DNA of 64,000 bases from Rhizomys pruinosus (taxonomy: Eukaryota; Chordata; Mammalia; Rodentia; Spalacidae). The stretch is from the NCBI GenBank assembly GCA_009823505.1, contig VZQC01012264.1:707027-771026 (forward strand), given 5' to 3'. The notes below the pieces were generated by a model. It ran no database searches. It was not told the origin of the DNA and saw nothing but the letters and a program-made list of their open reading frames with translations. Both the position numbers and the translations under genes were made by a program. This document shows, one piece after another, positions 1-9,736 of the stretch (positions are counted from its first letter, which is position 1; each line of letters starts with the position of its first letter).

Positions 1-80
1 CTGGCCTTGAACTCACAGAACTCCACCTGCCTCTGCCTCCCTAGTGCTAGGATTAAAGCCATGCACAACCACGCCCAGCC
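1..80 (-). mobile_element. B1 SINE, cut by window edge
   Basis: B1 is a 7SL-RNA-derived SINE. The minus-strand copy is recognised by ctggccttgaactcacag, ctgcctcccnagtgctagga, and ccacgcccagc. Only its 5' half lies in the window. Confidence 0.9.
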
Positions 81-90
81 TGAGTTTCTT

Positions 91-243
91 TTTTTTTTTT
101 TGGTCTTTTCGAGACGGGTCTCCCTGTAGCCCCAGCTGTCCTGGAACTCGCTCTGTAGACCAGGCTGGCCTTGAACTCACAAAGATCCACCTGCCTCTGC
201 CTCCCAAGTGCTAGGATTAAAGGCGTGCGCCACCACGCCCGGC
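91..243 (-). mobile_element. B1 SINE
   Basis: This is a complete minus-strand B1 from tttggtcttttcgagac to ccacgcccggc, close to the clean young consensus of this genome. Confidence 0.95.
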
Positions 244-374
244 TCTAGCCTCAGTTTCTTAATGGCAGAGTGTATGTCTTTTTCCCCTCCCTCATCCGGA
301 GAAACATAATATCTAAATATCTGCCGCATAGTGAGTGCTTTAAAAAATGTTAGCTAGCTATGCATGTTTTCATT

Positions 375-530
375 CATTCATGGGCAGTTGCCATACCACA
401 CATGAGGAGATCAGAGGACAACTTAGAGGACTCAGTTCTCTTCTACCATGTGGGGCCCTGAGATCAAACTTGGGTTAGTAGGCTTAGCAGCTGGTGCTTT
501 TCTTTACCTGCTAAGCCATCTCATGCCACC
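375..530 (-). mobile_element. B3-type SINE
   Basis: The text gaggagatcagaggacaact, ttctaccatgtggggccc and tgctaagccatctca is the B3 pattern on the minus strand. Confidence 0.7.
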
Positions 531-544
531 CTGACAAGACACTT

Positions 545-702
545 TTGTTCCTTTTTGTTTTGTTTTGAGATGGGAATCTCACTATGTAGCCCCAGCAGGG
601 CTGAAATTTGCTCTGTAGACCAGGCTGGACTTGAGATCCCAGATATCTGCCTTCCTCTGCTTTCCAAGTGCTATAATTAAAGGCTGCACTGCCAGTGCTC
701 AG
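545..702 (-). mobile_element. B1 SINE, diverged
   Basis: The order gagatgggaatctcactatg, tgtagaccaggctgg, ctttccaagtgctataatt is an old minus-strand B1. Confidence 0.8.
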
Positions 703-727
703 CTGAGACAATTTTAGACATCCCCTG

Positions 728-815
728 GTGATGGGGTGTAGCTATGGTAGGGTACTTGCCTATATGTGGCCCTTGTTTCTGTCCCCAGCTCCTGGACACA
801 AGAAAGAAAAGGAGG
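728..815 (+). mobile_element. ID-type SINE
   Basis: The text ggtgtagctatggtagggta and tgtccccagctcc fits a tRNA-Ala-like ID element followed by A-rich sequence. Confidence 0.55.
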
Positions 816-941
816 CATGGGGGAGGGAGAGAGACACAACTGTATGCTGTCTTGCCCCAGGGCAGTGAGTTCTTCCAGAAAGAGAACTGCTCCTTTCAAG
901 ATAAGGTGTCACCTCACTCTTGTTGGAAAAGAAAAACTTGA

Positions 942-1160
942 GGGGGCTGAAGAGGTGGCTCAGTGGTTAAGAGCACTGGCTGCTTTTGCAGAGGACCCAA
1001 ATTCAGTTTCCATCACCAACATGCTGGCTCACAACTGTTCTTATCTGCAGCTCTGGTGCATCCAGTGCCTTCTTCTGGCCTCTGTAAGCATTACACACAT
1101 GTAGTACACTTTCCTACATGCAGGTAAGAAACTCATACACATAAAATAAAAATAAATCAA
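942..1160 (+). mobile_element. B2 SINE
   Basis: B2 is a tRNA-derived SINE. This copy reads gaggtggctcagtggttaag, gcttttgcagaggaccc, tctggcctctgtaagc and ends cacataaaataaaaataaat. Confidence 0.9.
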
Positions 1161-1217
1161 GAAAAATTTATTTGGGCACCTCTGAGGGGGGTTCTAAAAT
1201 GATGAGTTGAGAGATAT

Positions 1218-1374
1218 TTATTTTTATTTTTGGTCTTTTTGAGGCAGGGTTTCCCTGTAGCCCCAGCTGTCCTGGAACTCACTATGTAGACCAGGCTGGC
1301 GTCAAACTCAAAGAGATCCACCTGCCTCTGCCTCCCAAGTGCTAGGATTAAAGGAGTGCACCACCACACCCAGC
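1218..1374 (-). mobile_element. B1 SINE
   Basis: Complete minus-strand B1 from ggtctttttgaggcagg to caccacacccagct. Confidence 0.93.
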
Positions 1375-1780
1375 TATGGTTTGCTTCTTTCAATGGGAGT
1401 GGCCTATTTGAAATAAGCAACTTTTATATGAAAACAAAAGTTGTAATCCTAGATTAAATTTCATTTAAATACCTGAGCTTTTGAAGGTCTTTTGCAGAAA
1501 AAGCAGTACCACCAAAGTCACAGTTTCTCCCCTTAGGGAACAGAACCTAAATATGAGTATTCATGAGCTGATGAGTCAGTAGCAAAAACCTGAGCTTGCT
1601 ATATGAAAAGGAGCTCTTGGTCATAATAATAGGGAACAAAGTTACGAAATGGGTAGTTGTGGTTTCCTTAGAGAGAGGCAAGAGCTGGCAGGAGAGGGTA
1701 AAGGAGAGATTTCAGATCTACCTGTGTTGTCCAAAAGGGGTTTTGTTTTTGTTGATGTTACTTTTTTGGTTTTCACAAAT

Positions 1781-2022
1781 AATTTTATTTTTATTTTATG
1801 TGTATGAGTGTATTGCCTGCATGTATATTCTATATTTCCTCACCATGCCTCTCTTCTCTCTTATTTTTTTTTTTTTGTCTTTTGGTCTTTTCAAGCCAGG
1901 GTCTCCCTGACTCAGCTGTCCTGGAACTCACTCTGTAGACCAGGCTGGCCTTGAACTCACAAAGATCTGCCCGCCTCTCTGCCTCCCAGGTGCTAGGATT
2001 AAAGGCGTGGGCTGTGCCTGGC
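1781..2022 (-). mobile_element. B2 tail fragment plus B1 SINE
   Basis: A B2 3' end (ttttatgtgtatgagtgta, gcctgcatg) breaks off at about 1830. A minus-strand B1 runs from a T-run at 1862 to about 2022. The B1 appears inserted in or beside the truncated B2. Confidence 0.8.
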
Positions 2023-2160
2023 TTATTCCTCTCTTTTGGAATTGGAATGTGTATTCAGCTCCATTGTATGTTGGGAGTTTGTAATTTGTCTTTTGATTTT
2101 ACAGGAGCTTACAGTTAAAGAGATTGGCCTGGGTCTCAGAAAACACTTTGGACTATAGAC

Positions 2161-2162
<2 letters not shown>

Positions 2163-2204
<42 letters not shown>
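2163..2204. repeat. (TG)n microsatellite
   Basis: About 21 TG units sit directly at the A-tail end of the following minus-strand B1, where SINE tails commonly seed microsatellites. Confidence 0.97.
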
Positions 2205-2206
<2 letters not shown>

Positions 2207-2345
2207 TTTTTGAGACAGGGTCTCCCTTTAGTCCCAGCTGGCCTGGAGCTCACTTTGTAGACCAGGTGGGCCTTGAACTCACAGAGATCCACCTGCCTCT
2301 GCCTCCCAAGTGCTAGGATTAAAGGCGTGAGCCACCAAGCCCCGC
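2205..2345 (-). mobile_element. B1 SINE
   Basis: Minus-strand B1 from tctttttgagacagggtc to gccaccaagccccgct, with its tail replaced by (TG)n. Confidence 0.92.
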
Positions 2346-2447
2346 TGGACTGTAGACTTTTGAATAGCATTAAGAGTAGTATAGACTATGGGACTTTTAA
2401 GATTGGACTAAATGCATTTTGCATTTTATATGGTCATGAGTGGAATG

Positions 2448-2610
2448 TGGTGATTTGAATGAGAATGTCCCCCATAGGCTTCAAGTATTCAGACCTTTTG
2501 TCCCAAGTTGGTGGCGCTGTTTTGGGGTATCTTAGAAGGTGTGGCCATGCTGGAGGAAGTATGTCACTGGGGGCAGGCTTAGAGAGTTCAACAAGCCTTG
2601 CCAGTCTCCA

Positions 2611-2694
<84 letters not shown>

Positions 2695-2822
2695 GTGTTC
2701 ACTGGAAGATGTAAACCTCAGCTTTCTGCTCCAGCTCCAGTATCCTGCCACCATGCCTCCCTGCCACAATGGACTTTTAATTCCCTGGAACTTTCAATCT
2801 TAAACTCAAATAAACTCTTCCT
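2448..2822. mobile_element. Medium-copy rodent interspersed repeat with internal (TC)n
   Basis: The text from gtggtgatttgaatgagaat through ggtggcgctgttttggggta and aagtatgtcactgggggc to aaataaactcttcc is a familiar dispersed rodent repeat. I would place it among URR1/MaLR-type elements but cannot name it with certainty. Its pyrimidine tract has grown into a long (TC)n. Confidence 0.6.
2614..2693. repeat. (TC)n microsatellite
   Basis: About 38 TC units in two blocks, split by ttctttt, lie inside the dispersed repeat at 2448-2822. A long homopurine-homopyrimidine tract like this can form triplex DNA. Confidence 0.95.
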
Positions 2823-2824
2823 GC

Positions 2825-2996
2825 ACTCATGTCATGCAATACCCCAGGAGGTCAGAAGAGAGCATGTGATTCCATTGGAACTCGAGTTACAGATGGTTGT
2901 TAGCCACCATATGGGTGCTGAGAATTGACCCCAGGTGGGTTCTCTGCGAGAGCAGCCAATGCCCTTAAGTGCTGAGCCCTTTCTCCAGTCTGGTCC
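2825..2996 (-). mobile_element. B2 SINE
   Basis: Diverged minus-strand B2: caggaggtcagaagagagca, tagccaccatatgggtgct, and gctgagccctttctccag. Confidence 0.8.
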
Positions 2997-3049
2997 CACC
3001 CACCCACTCACCCCCTCCCCATCCCCCTCCCTGGTCTCCCTAGTCCTAG

Positions 3050-3160
3050 CCAATTTGAAACTCCTTGTGAGGACTACAGTGGCCTCAGTCTCACAGAGAT
3101 CCACATGATTCTGCCACCTGGAGTGCAGGTATTAAGGATGTGCACTAACCATGCCCAGCA
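3050..3160 (-). mobile_element. B1 SINE, old remnant
   Basis: The text tcacagagatccacatgatt and ctaaccatgcccagc is a decayed minus-strand B1. Confidence 0.65.
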
Positions 3161-3185
3161 TAAATTATTTTGTTTAAAAGTCACT

Positions 3186-3316
3186 GATAATCATCCTAGC
3201 ACTTGGGAGGCAGAGGCAGGCGGATCTTTTTGAGTTCAAGGCCAGCCTGGTCTACAGAGTGAGTTCCAGGACAGCTGGGGCTACAGGGAGACCCTGTCTC
3301 AAAAAGACAAAAAAAA
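3186..3316 (+). mobile_element. B1 SINE
   Basis: Plus-strand B1 lacking the first bases, from tcctagcacttgggaggcag to ccctgtctcaaaaagac. The flanking repeat aaaagtcactgataatc (3176 and 3314) is its target-site duplication. Confidence 0.93.
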
Positions 3317-3334
3317 GTCACTGATAATCCCTGA

Positions 3335-3660
3335 GCAGGTGGTTTGGTATTATATAAGAAAGCAGGTTGATTAATCCCAGCACTTGGGAGACCGAGGCAG
3401 GCCGTATCTCTGTGAGTTTAAGGCCAGCCTGGTCTATGTAGCAAGTTCAAGGCCAGCTGGGACTACCTGGAGACCCTATGTCAGAAAGACAAACAAACAA
3501 AAAACCCAAAAAACAAGAGAGCAGGTTGGGCACTGGCCTGGGAGCAAGGCAGTAAGTAGTTGTTCTCCATGGTCTGTGCTCCAGGTTCCTGCCCTGGGTT
3601 CCTACCTTTGGCTCCCTCAGTGATGAACCTGGGAGATGTAAGATAAACCCTTTCTGCTGC
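3335..3660 (+). mobile_element. Second copy of the same rodent repeat, also split by a B1
   Basis: A short left piece ends tataagaaagcaggttg, and the right half contains gttctccatggtctgtgc and ggttcctgccctgggttc. The two are separated by a B1 at 3370-3512. The repeat agaaagcaggttg/agagagcaggttg brackets the B1 as its target-site duplication. Confidence 0.65.
3370..3512 (+). mobile_element. B1 SINE nested in a dispersed repeat
   Basis: 5'-truncated plus-strand B1 from taatcccagcacttggg to agacaaacaaacaaaaaac, bracketed by an imperfect 13-bp duplication. Confidence 0.9.
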
Positions 3661-3792
3661 CTGGCATGGAATCCTAGCACTTGAGAGGCAGAGGCAAGTG
3701 GATTTCTGTGAGTTCAAGGCCTGTTCTGTAGCTGGGGCTATAGGGAGATCCTGTCTCGAAAAGACCAAAAAAAGAAAAGAAAAGAAAAGAAA
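3660..3792 (+). mobile_element. B1 SINE with (AAAAG)n tail
   Basis: 5'-truncated plus-strand B1 whose tail has become an AAAAG repeat (gaaaagaaaagaaaaga). Confidence 0.88.
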
Positions 3793-3795
3793 TGA

Positions 3796-3953
3796 ATAGC
3801 CCTGCTTGGTGGCGCATGCCTTTAGCCTTTAATTCCAGCACTTGGGAGGCAAAGGCAGGTGGATCTCTCTTGAGTTCATAGCCAGCCTGGTCTACATAGG
3901 GAGTTCCAGGCCAGCTGGAGCTACAGGGAGACCCTGTCTCAAAAAAAAAAAAC
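3796..3953 (+). mobile_element. B1 SINE
   Basis: Plus-strand B1 from ccctgcttggtggcgcatgc to ccctgtctcaaaaaaa. A short internal repeat (tttagcctttaattcc) marks a small insertion near its start. Confidence 0.9.
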
Positions 3954-4321
3954 CAAAATAAATATTCTGAGATCCAACATTTTAGGATGAGGATAAATTC
4001 TGTGATTGTATATGCCATGCAAGTGTGTCCATCTGCTGTCCCAGATAGCCATGAATGTGGTCTGGTGCAAAATCATAAATGTGGTTACAGTATTATGAAA
4101 TTTTTCTTTTCCTTTTTTAACTTGGTCAGTTCTCCAGAATGAGCTTTGTAGGTGACTAAACATGTAAGAACATTAAAAAGGAGAACTTTGAGATTTTACT
4201 CATCCCATTTGATACACTCTATTGTGTAGTGGAAGAAATGTGAAACCAGTTCATATATAATGCTATAAGAGACTTGCTTACTTCTAAAACCCAGGTGGCT
4301 CTTCTCTTCAGGTTGGTACCC

Positions 4322-4430
4322 TAGAGTCAGGCATGGTTGCACATGCCTGTAATCCCAGGACTCAGTATGCTGAGAGGGGTTAACAAGGTCAAGATCAGGC
4401 TTAGGTACATATAGCAAAACCGTACCTCGT
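4322..4430 (+). mobile_element. Old B1/B4-like SINE
   Basis: The text gtcaggcatggttgcacatg, ctgtaatcccaggactcag and gtacatatagcaaaacc is a diverged 7SL-like element. Confidence 0.6.
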
Positions 4431-4436
4431 AAAGGG

Positions 4437-4625
4437 GGAGGGATGGTGGAGATAGTTCAGCAGTTAAGAGCTCTGTTTGCTCTTACAGAGGAGCTGGATT
4501 TGATTTCTAACACCCACTTGAAACCATCCAAAATGCCAGTTTGGGAGGGATCCAGTGCTCTCCTCTGTTCTCTGTGGGCATTACACTTCCATATATGCAG
4601 GCAAAATACTCATACACATAAAATA
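4437..4625 (+). mobile_element. B2 SINE whose tail received RPL9
   Basis: Plus-strand B2 (gatagttcagcagttaagag, atgcaggcaaaatactcata). Its A-rich tail is the target of the RPL9 retropseudogene. Confidence 0.85.
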
Positions 4626-4641
4626 AAAATAGACTCTCTTT

Positions 4642-4748
4642 TGGTCTTTTCGAGACAGGGTCTTCCTGTAGTCCCAGCTGTCCTGGAACTCACTCTGTAG
4701 ACCAGGCTGGCCTTGAACTCACAAAGATCTGCCTGCCTCTGCCTCCCC
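4642..4748 (-). mobile_element. Truncated B1 nested at the 5' end of the RPL9 pseudogene
   Basis: Minus-strand B1 lacking its 5' head (ends gcctctgcctcccc). It is bracketed by aaaatagactctcttt (4626) and aaaatagaccctcttt (4749), a 16-bp duplication with one mismatch, so it landed after RPL9. Confidence 0.92.
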
Positions 4749-4757
4749 AAAATAGAC

Positions 4758-5450
4758 CCTCTTTGCTGCATCTGCTGCAAGAATGAAGACCATCCTCAGC
4801 GATCAGACTGTCGACATTCCAGAAAATGTTGACATCACCCTGAAGGGACGCACAGTTATTGTGAAGGGTCCCAGAGGAACCCTCTGGAGGGACTTCAATC
4901 ACATCAGTGTAGAACTCAGACTTCTTAGGAAGAAAAAGAAGAGGTTGTGGGTTGACAAATGGTGGGGGAACAGAAAGGAACTGGCCACTGTACGAACTAT
5001 CTGCAGCCACGACCAGAACATGATCAAGGGTGTTACACTGGGCTTCCGGAACAAGATGAGGTCTGTGTATGCTCACTTCCCCATCAAAGTCATTATTCAA
5101 GAGAACTGGTCTCTTGTTGAAATCCAAAACTTCTTAGGTGAAAAATCCATCCGCAGGGTTCGGATGAGGACAGGTGTTGCTTGTTCTGTTTCTCAAGCCC
5201 AGAAGGATGAATTAATCATTGAAGGGAATGATATTGAACTAGTTTCAAATTCAGCTGCTTTGATTCAGCAAGCCACAACAGTTAAAAAACAAGGATATCA
5301 GAAAATTTTTGGATGGTATCTAAGTTTCTGAAAAAGGAACAGTACAGCAGGCTGATGAGTATTATCTCAGTTATCCAGCTCCAGAAGCAAGACGTCCAAG
5401 ACTCTTTTGGCACAAAAAACTTCTCATTAAAAAATAAATAAAATAAAAAT
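4758..5450 (+). pseudogene. RPL9: RPL9 processed pseudogene
   Basis: This is an intronless copy of the large-subunit ribosomal protein L9 (uL6) mRNA. A 5' UTR-like leader precedes ATG at 4783, and the frame runs [20 protein letters not shown] onward for about 170 residues of the usual 192. One inserted A at about 5284-5290 (gttaaaaaacaagg) shifts the frame, so the last ~22 residues are replaced and a premature TGA follows. The original stop has also mutated (gatgagtat). Many replacements at conserved positions (for example WVDKWW where LRVDKWW is usual) show relaxed constraint. A 3' UTR and A-rich tail end near 5450. A 14-bp direct repeat, aaaataaaaataga, flanks it at 4620-4633 and 5440-5453, inside the tail of an older B2. 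Confidence 0.95.
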
Positions 5451-5453
5451 AGA

Positions 5454-6298
5454 AATAAATCAGAAAATTATATCCTTTACTTACATAAAATTTTGGAAAA
5501 TCCATAACCTATAAGATAAAAACACTCATATTTTACACATTTTAATTCATCAGTTTCTTTACTTGCAAGTAGAGTGTTCTGAGTTTTTTTATAGAAATTG
5601 TTGACCGGCAAATTCCTCAGTGACACAAAGTACTAACACCTTTTCAGTACATGGTTTTTGCAAAGTGCAGAACTGCTAGAGTTATTGGCTCAGTGTGAAG
5701 GCAGATTTTGTTGCTTGGATTTTTTTTTTAAATTTTACACAAAGAAAAGATAAAGTTCTGGAAATGGGCCCAAAAAACTTATCTATAAATTGACATGACT
5801 GGAGAGTTGTGTTTAGTTTCAGAAAACTGTTACAGAACTTGTACAGGACAAAAATTGGAAGAGGTAAATCAGCAGAGCCTGCCAGTTGAACTTTCAGACA
5901 TGCAGATCTAAGGTTCTGAGGCCACATTCTCCCCTTTAATTCTAAGTCGTATTTTTTATTATTTTGTCTTACTCTTGCCTGCATGCTTTCTTCCTTCCTT
6001 ATCATTGTAGCTGTGCTTTAGGCATTGAATAGGGCTTTAGAGGGTTCTTTTCTAGGAGGTTGAGACTAGGGAAAGCTTCATTCCAAACTGAAGCCTAGAG
6101 TAAGTTCAGTGATTGTAAGTTTTTTACAATACTCAGTCACTCTATCCTCATCATCATATATCAAAGTTAATGACTTAGGGAAAGGAGGTAATGTTTAACA
6201 TCCTAAAAGCTATCAAGTACTGTGGAACAAAAGACATGAGTCATCAAAATAGATTCTTTCCAGTGTCTTTCGGTGTTATTGGTAAAAGAATATTTTCT
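5454..6298. other. Unique intron-like sequence
   Basis: AT-rich, non-repetitive sequence between the RPL9 copy and the next B1. I see no exon, RNA gene or known repeat in it. Confidence 0.6.
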
Positions 6299-6455
6299 TA
6301 GCTGGGTGTGGTGGTGTAGCCTTCAAACCCAGCACTTGGGAGGCAGAGACAGGAAGATCTCTGAGTTCAAGGCCAGCCTGGTCTACATAGTGAGTATTAG
6401 GCCAGTCGGGGCTGTAGGGAGACTCTGTCTCAAAACAAAAACAAAACAAAAAGTG
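6299..6455 (+). mobile_element. B1 SINE
   Basis: Plus-strand B1 from gctgggtgtggtggtgtagc to gtctcaaaacaaaaac. The flanks agaatattttctt occur on both sides (6287 and 6464), a clear target-site duplication. Confidence 0.93.
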
Positions 6456-6504
6456 AGCAAGAGAGAATATTTTCTTTAGGTTCAGTAAAATCTACATAAA
6501 GATG

Positions 6505-7075
6505 TGTGTGTTGTAATAGCTTTCGTTGTCATTGTGACACACCTGGGTTGAAGGAACCTCAATTGGGGAATTTCCTCCATTTGACTGGCCTGTGTCCATG
6601 TCTGTGGGGTATCTGCTTGATAGTTGAGTGATGTAGGAGGACCCCTGTGGGAAGTACCACCCCTGAGAAGGTTGTTGCTGTATTGTGTAAGAAAGCAGGC
6701 TGGGCTGACAAAAAAAAAAAGAGCCGGGCGTGGTGGTGCACACCTTTAATCCTAGCACTCGGGAGGCAGAGGCAGGCGGATCTTTGTGAGTTCAAGGCCA
6801 GCCTGGTCTACAGAGTGAGTTCCAGAACAGCTGGGACTACAGGGAGACCCTGTCTCGAAAAGACAAAAAAAAAAAAATGGGCCACGGGAACAAGCCAGTA
6901 AGCAGCATTCCTCCATGGCCTGTGCTTCAGCTCCTGCCTCCAGGTTCCTGCCCTGAGTTCCTACCTTGGGCTCCCTAAGTGATGAACTATGACCTGGGAG
7001 ACGTAAGCTAAATACCACCCCCCCAAGTTGGTATTGGTCAGAGTATTATGTCACAGTGATTAAAAGCAAACTAGG
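6505..7075 (+). mobile_element. Medium-copy rodent repeat split by a B1
   Basis: The left part (ggaacctcaattggggaa, tataagaaagcaggct-like end) and right part (gcagcattcctccatggcc, ggttcctgccctgagttcc, tgatgaactatgacctggg) are two halves of a well-known dispersed rodent repeat whose name I cannot confirm. A B1 (6720-6878) separates them. A related 3' half lies at 3520-3660. Confidence 0.65.
6720..6878 (+). mobile_element. B1 SINE nested in a dispersed repeat
   Basis: Near-consensus plus-strand B1 from gagccgggcgtggtggtgca to tctcgaaaagacaaaaa. Confidence 0.95.
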
Positions 7076-7185
7076 AGCAATATGTAGATACATCCACTAT
7101 CAATTGACTCTCTAGCTAACACCATCCAGTATGTGTAGATTACAAATTAATTATAAGCATGCTTAAGAGGAAAAACCAAAATGGG

Positions 7186-7373
7186 TTGTCTAGAAAGCTA
7201 GCTCAGCAGTTCCAAGCACTGGCTGCTCTTGCAGAAGGCCTGAGTTTGGTTCCTAGCACCACAGGGAAGCTAACAGCCTTCTGTAATTCCAATCTAGGGG
7301 ATCCAATATCCTCTCCTGGCCTCCACAGTCAGTGACACATATATCATACAAGCAATTTACGTATATAAAACTT
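7186..7373 (+). mobile_element. B2 SINE, old
   Basis: Plus-strand B2 with agctagctcagcagttcc, cactggctgctcttgcag and ctctcctggcctccac. Confidence 0.82.
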
Positions 7374-7445
7374 AAAATTTTTTGAAAGAAGAAAAAAAAA
7401 AAACCAGATGTGTTTTAACATTTGTGACCAGTTATATCATCATTT

Positions 7446-7592
7446 TCTTTTTTATTTTTTGAGACAAGGACTCCCTAAATAGGTGGTCTGGAACTCCGTT
7501 ATGTACACCAAGCTGGCCTCAAACCCGTAGAGGTATGCCTACTTCTGCCTCCCAAGTCTGGGATTAAAGGTGTGTGGCACTATACCCAGTGA
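7446..7592 (-). mobile_element. B1 SINE, old
   Basis: Minus-strand B1 remnant: ttttgagacaaggactccct, ctgcctcccaagtctggga. Confidence 0.8.
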
Positions 7593-7721
7593 ACGTTTTT
7601 CTCTTTCTTCTCATAATGGTTTAATTCATTATCCCTGGCCAGCCTGTAGGAAATCTTGTACTAATGACTATTTTAGTGATAATCCAAAGTGAAGTTTTTT
7701 CACTAGTGTAAATGTACTGTG

Positions 7722-8040
7722 GGGGGCTGGGAGGTGGCTCAGTGGGTAAAGTGTTTCTAGAACTTTAGTGTTCTAGAACACTTCTAGAACAAGTGTTAAG
7801 AACCTGAGTTTGGATTCCCAGAACCCATGTAAAGCCAGGCAGAGTAACATGTGTCCATAATCCTAGCATTCCTATGGAGAAATAGGAGAATCCCTGGAAG
7901 CATGCGGGCCAGATAGCTTGAAATTAGCAGTAGTGAACAAGAGACCCTGTGGCGAGCAAGAACCGACACCCAAGCTTGTGTTTTAAATTGCACAGTACGT
8001 TTACTCTCACACAAATAGCCACACACAAAGAAATGTCATA
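7722..8040 (+). mobile_element. B3/B4-type SINE composite
   Basis: A tRNA-like head (ggctgggaggtggctcagtg) is followed by a B1-like body (taatcctagcattcctatgg, agagaccctgtggcgagc). It carries a three-fold TTCTAGAA insertion near its start. Confidence 0.6.
7755..7789. repeat. Triple TTCTAGAA palindrome cluster
   Basis: TTCTAGAA occurs at 7755-7762, 7771-7778 and 7782-7789. The centre is the 14-bp perfect palindrome gtgttctagaacac (7768-7781). The pattern resembles inverted nTTCnnGAAn half-sites bound by heat-shock factors. No expressed gene is near. Confidence 0.7.
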
Positions 8041-8227
8041 GGTGTCTCTTGTGTCTGCAGCACTATGCTACAGAGTTATAAATAAAATGGTTTCTGCCTT
8101 TTAGGACACTAATGCCTCATTGGAAGTAAGATTTAATGTTTGTTGAGGTTGTGGTAAGGTGTTGTTATACTAGCCTCAAGCTTGCTAGTATTTATAACCG
8201 TAACACAAGATAAAATAGTGGACTACT

Positions 8228-9450
8228 ACATAATTTTTTGTAAAGTTCTTATTGAATTTTTGTGTTTCATACAGAACATCTTAACTTTACACCCCCTTCC
8301 CTGTTGGCACCTCCCATAGCCCCCACCACTGGAATTATATATTTTGTCATTTTTTGTTGTTGTTTGTCTTTTTTGAGACAGGGTCTCCCTGTAGCCCCAG
8401 CTGGCCTGGAGCTTACTATGTAGACCAGGCTGCCCTTAAACTCACAGAGATCCACCTGCTTCTGCCTCCCAAGTGGTGGGATTAAAGGTGTGCACCACTA
8501 TACCCAGCTATATTCTGTCATTTGTATTAAGGCCTATTATGTCAACTTAGTGTGTCCAAATGTCCCTCAGTATAAATTCATCCACTACAGTCTAGTCAGC
8601 ATTTCTAGAGTTATTCCCTTTAAGAAGATCAGCTTTTCCTCACCCAGCAGTAATCACCTGCCAATAATCTTTCAGCTAAGATTAGGGCCTACTGTCCATT
8701 TCCACAGTTCTGGGCTGGGTTTTGTCTGCTTGAGTTTGCTTGGGTCTGTGGATACTGACACCATTGCTGTAGATTTATATGAGCAAGGTCCCAGGATCCT
8801 GTAAGACTCTTATTTCCATATGGTCATGTACCTCCTCCCTGGCTCTTAAAATCTTTCTACTCTCTCTTCTGGAATGGTCCCTGGGCCCTGAGTGGGTAGA
8901 GTTTAATATAGGAGGCCTCTCTAAGGACCCCCACTCTAGAATCTTCTATTCTCTACACTGTGGCCAGTTGTGGCCTTTTGTGTTTATCTCACTCTGTTGC
9001 ATGAGGAAGCTTCATTGATGAGAATTAAGAGATGTATTAGTGTTCTCTTTACCCCCTGTTCTATGTTCTGTGAGCCTTAGGTATAGAGGTTGCATCATAG
9101 ATGTGCCACTTAGGCTTGGGAAATTTATGACAATCTCTGTTTATGATCAGTTTTGATACTCTGGGAAAAAAGGCTTCTTTGGGTGGTGACTGGGATACTT
9201 GACTATAAATATAAGGATCTATATTTTGCACATAGAGTGGGCGTTGAGTCCATTTAGGTAGCTGTTGATTACCCCCAAGATAAAAGTGCCATTACTGCAC
9301 CAGTGTCGCTTGCTGTGGCAGTCATTGATGTGGTTTTTATTAGGCCTTGAAGCTGGGGTTGGACCATCAGTCGATGTTCTCCCTTAGTAGCTTTCATGGT
9401 GTTCACCTTCAGGGGACGTGTCTTCCAGGTCAGTTCTAGCTCCATTGCTC
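8228..9450 (-). mobile_element. Old LINE-1 3' region (Lx-like), minus strand
   Basis: Text such as cttattgaatttttgtgtttcatac, ggaatggtccctgggccctgag, cactgtggccagttgtgg and gcatgaggaagcttc matches, from memory, the 3' part of old rodent L1 elements in antisense. The same family recurs in the same order at 36262-37430. A B1 is nested at 8349-8508. No coding capacity is visible. The subfamily name is my inference. Confidence 0.6.
8349..8508 (-). mobile_element. B1 SINE nested in old L1
   Basis: Minus-strand B1 from gtctttttttgagacaggg-like start to caccactatacccagct. It interrupts the L1 text, and tattttgtcatt/tattctgtcattt flank it as the duplication. Confidence 0.92.
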
Positions 9451-9548
9451 CAAACTATTACATAATGTTAAAGATTCATATAAAATGAATGTTCTGAAGT
9501 GAAAATAGTCTTTACTTTGGAGGAAGCTTGTATTGAGAGGCTGAACTT

Positions 9549-9692
9549 TGTTTTGTTCTTTTGAGACAGGGTCTCCCTTTAGCCCCAGCTGGCCTGGAAG
9601 TTGCTATGTAGACCAGGCTAGCCTTGAACTCACAATGATCCACCTGCCTCTACCTCCCAAGTGCTGGAACTAAAAGTGTGGTAGCACACGTG
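9549..9692 (-). mobile_element. B1 SINE, diverged
   Basis: Minus-strand B1 from ttgttcttttgagacaggg to gtgtggtagcacacgtgg. Confidence 0.87.
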
Positions 9693-9736
9693 GCCATTCC
9701 CATACATCATTTTTATGAGATAAACCAATCTCTTCT

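Noticed and set aside
2434..2803. Ser/Leu- or Arg/Glu-rich open frames over the (TC)n tract
   Set aside because: They are low-complexity translations of a microsatellite.
4783..5331. RPL9 as a functional gene
   Set aside because: No introns, an A-rich tail, direct repeats, a frameshift and a mutated original stop show a processed pseudogene.
8490..9018. Two overlapping open frames of 104 and 79 codons as a small gene
   Set aside because: The region matches an old L1 3' part seen again at 36262-37430, and neither frame is kept in the second copy.
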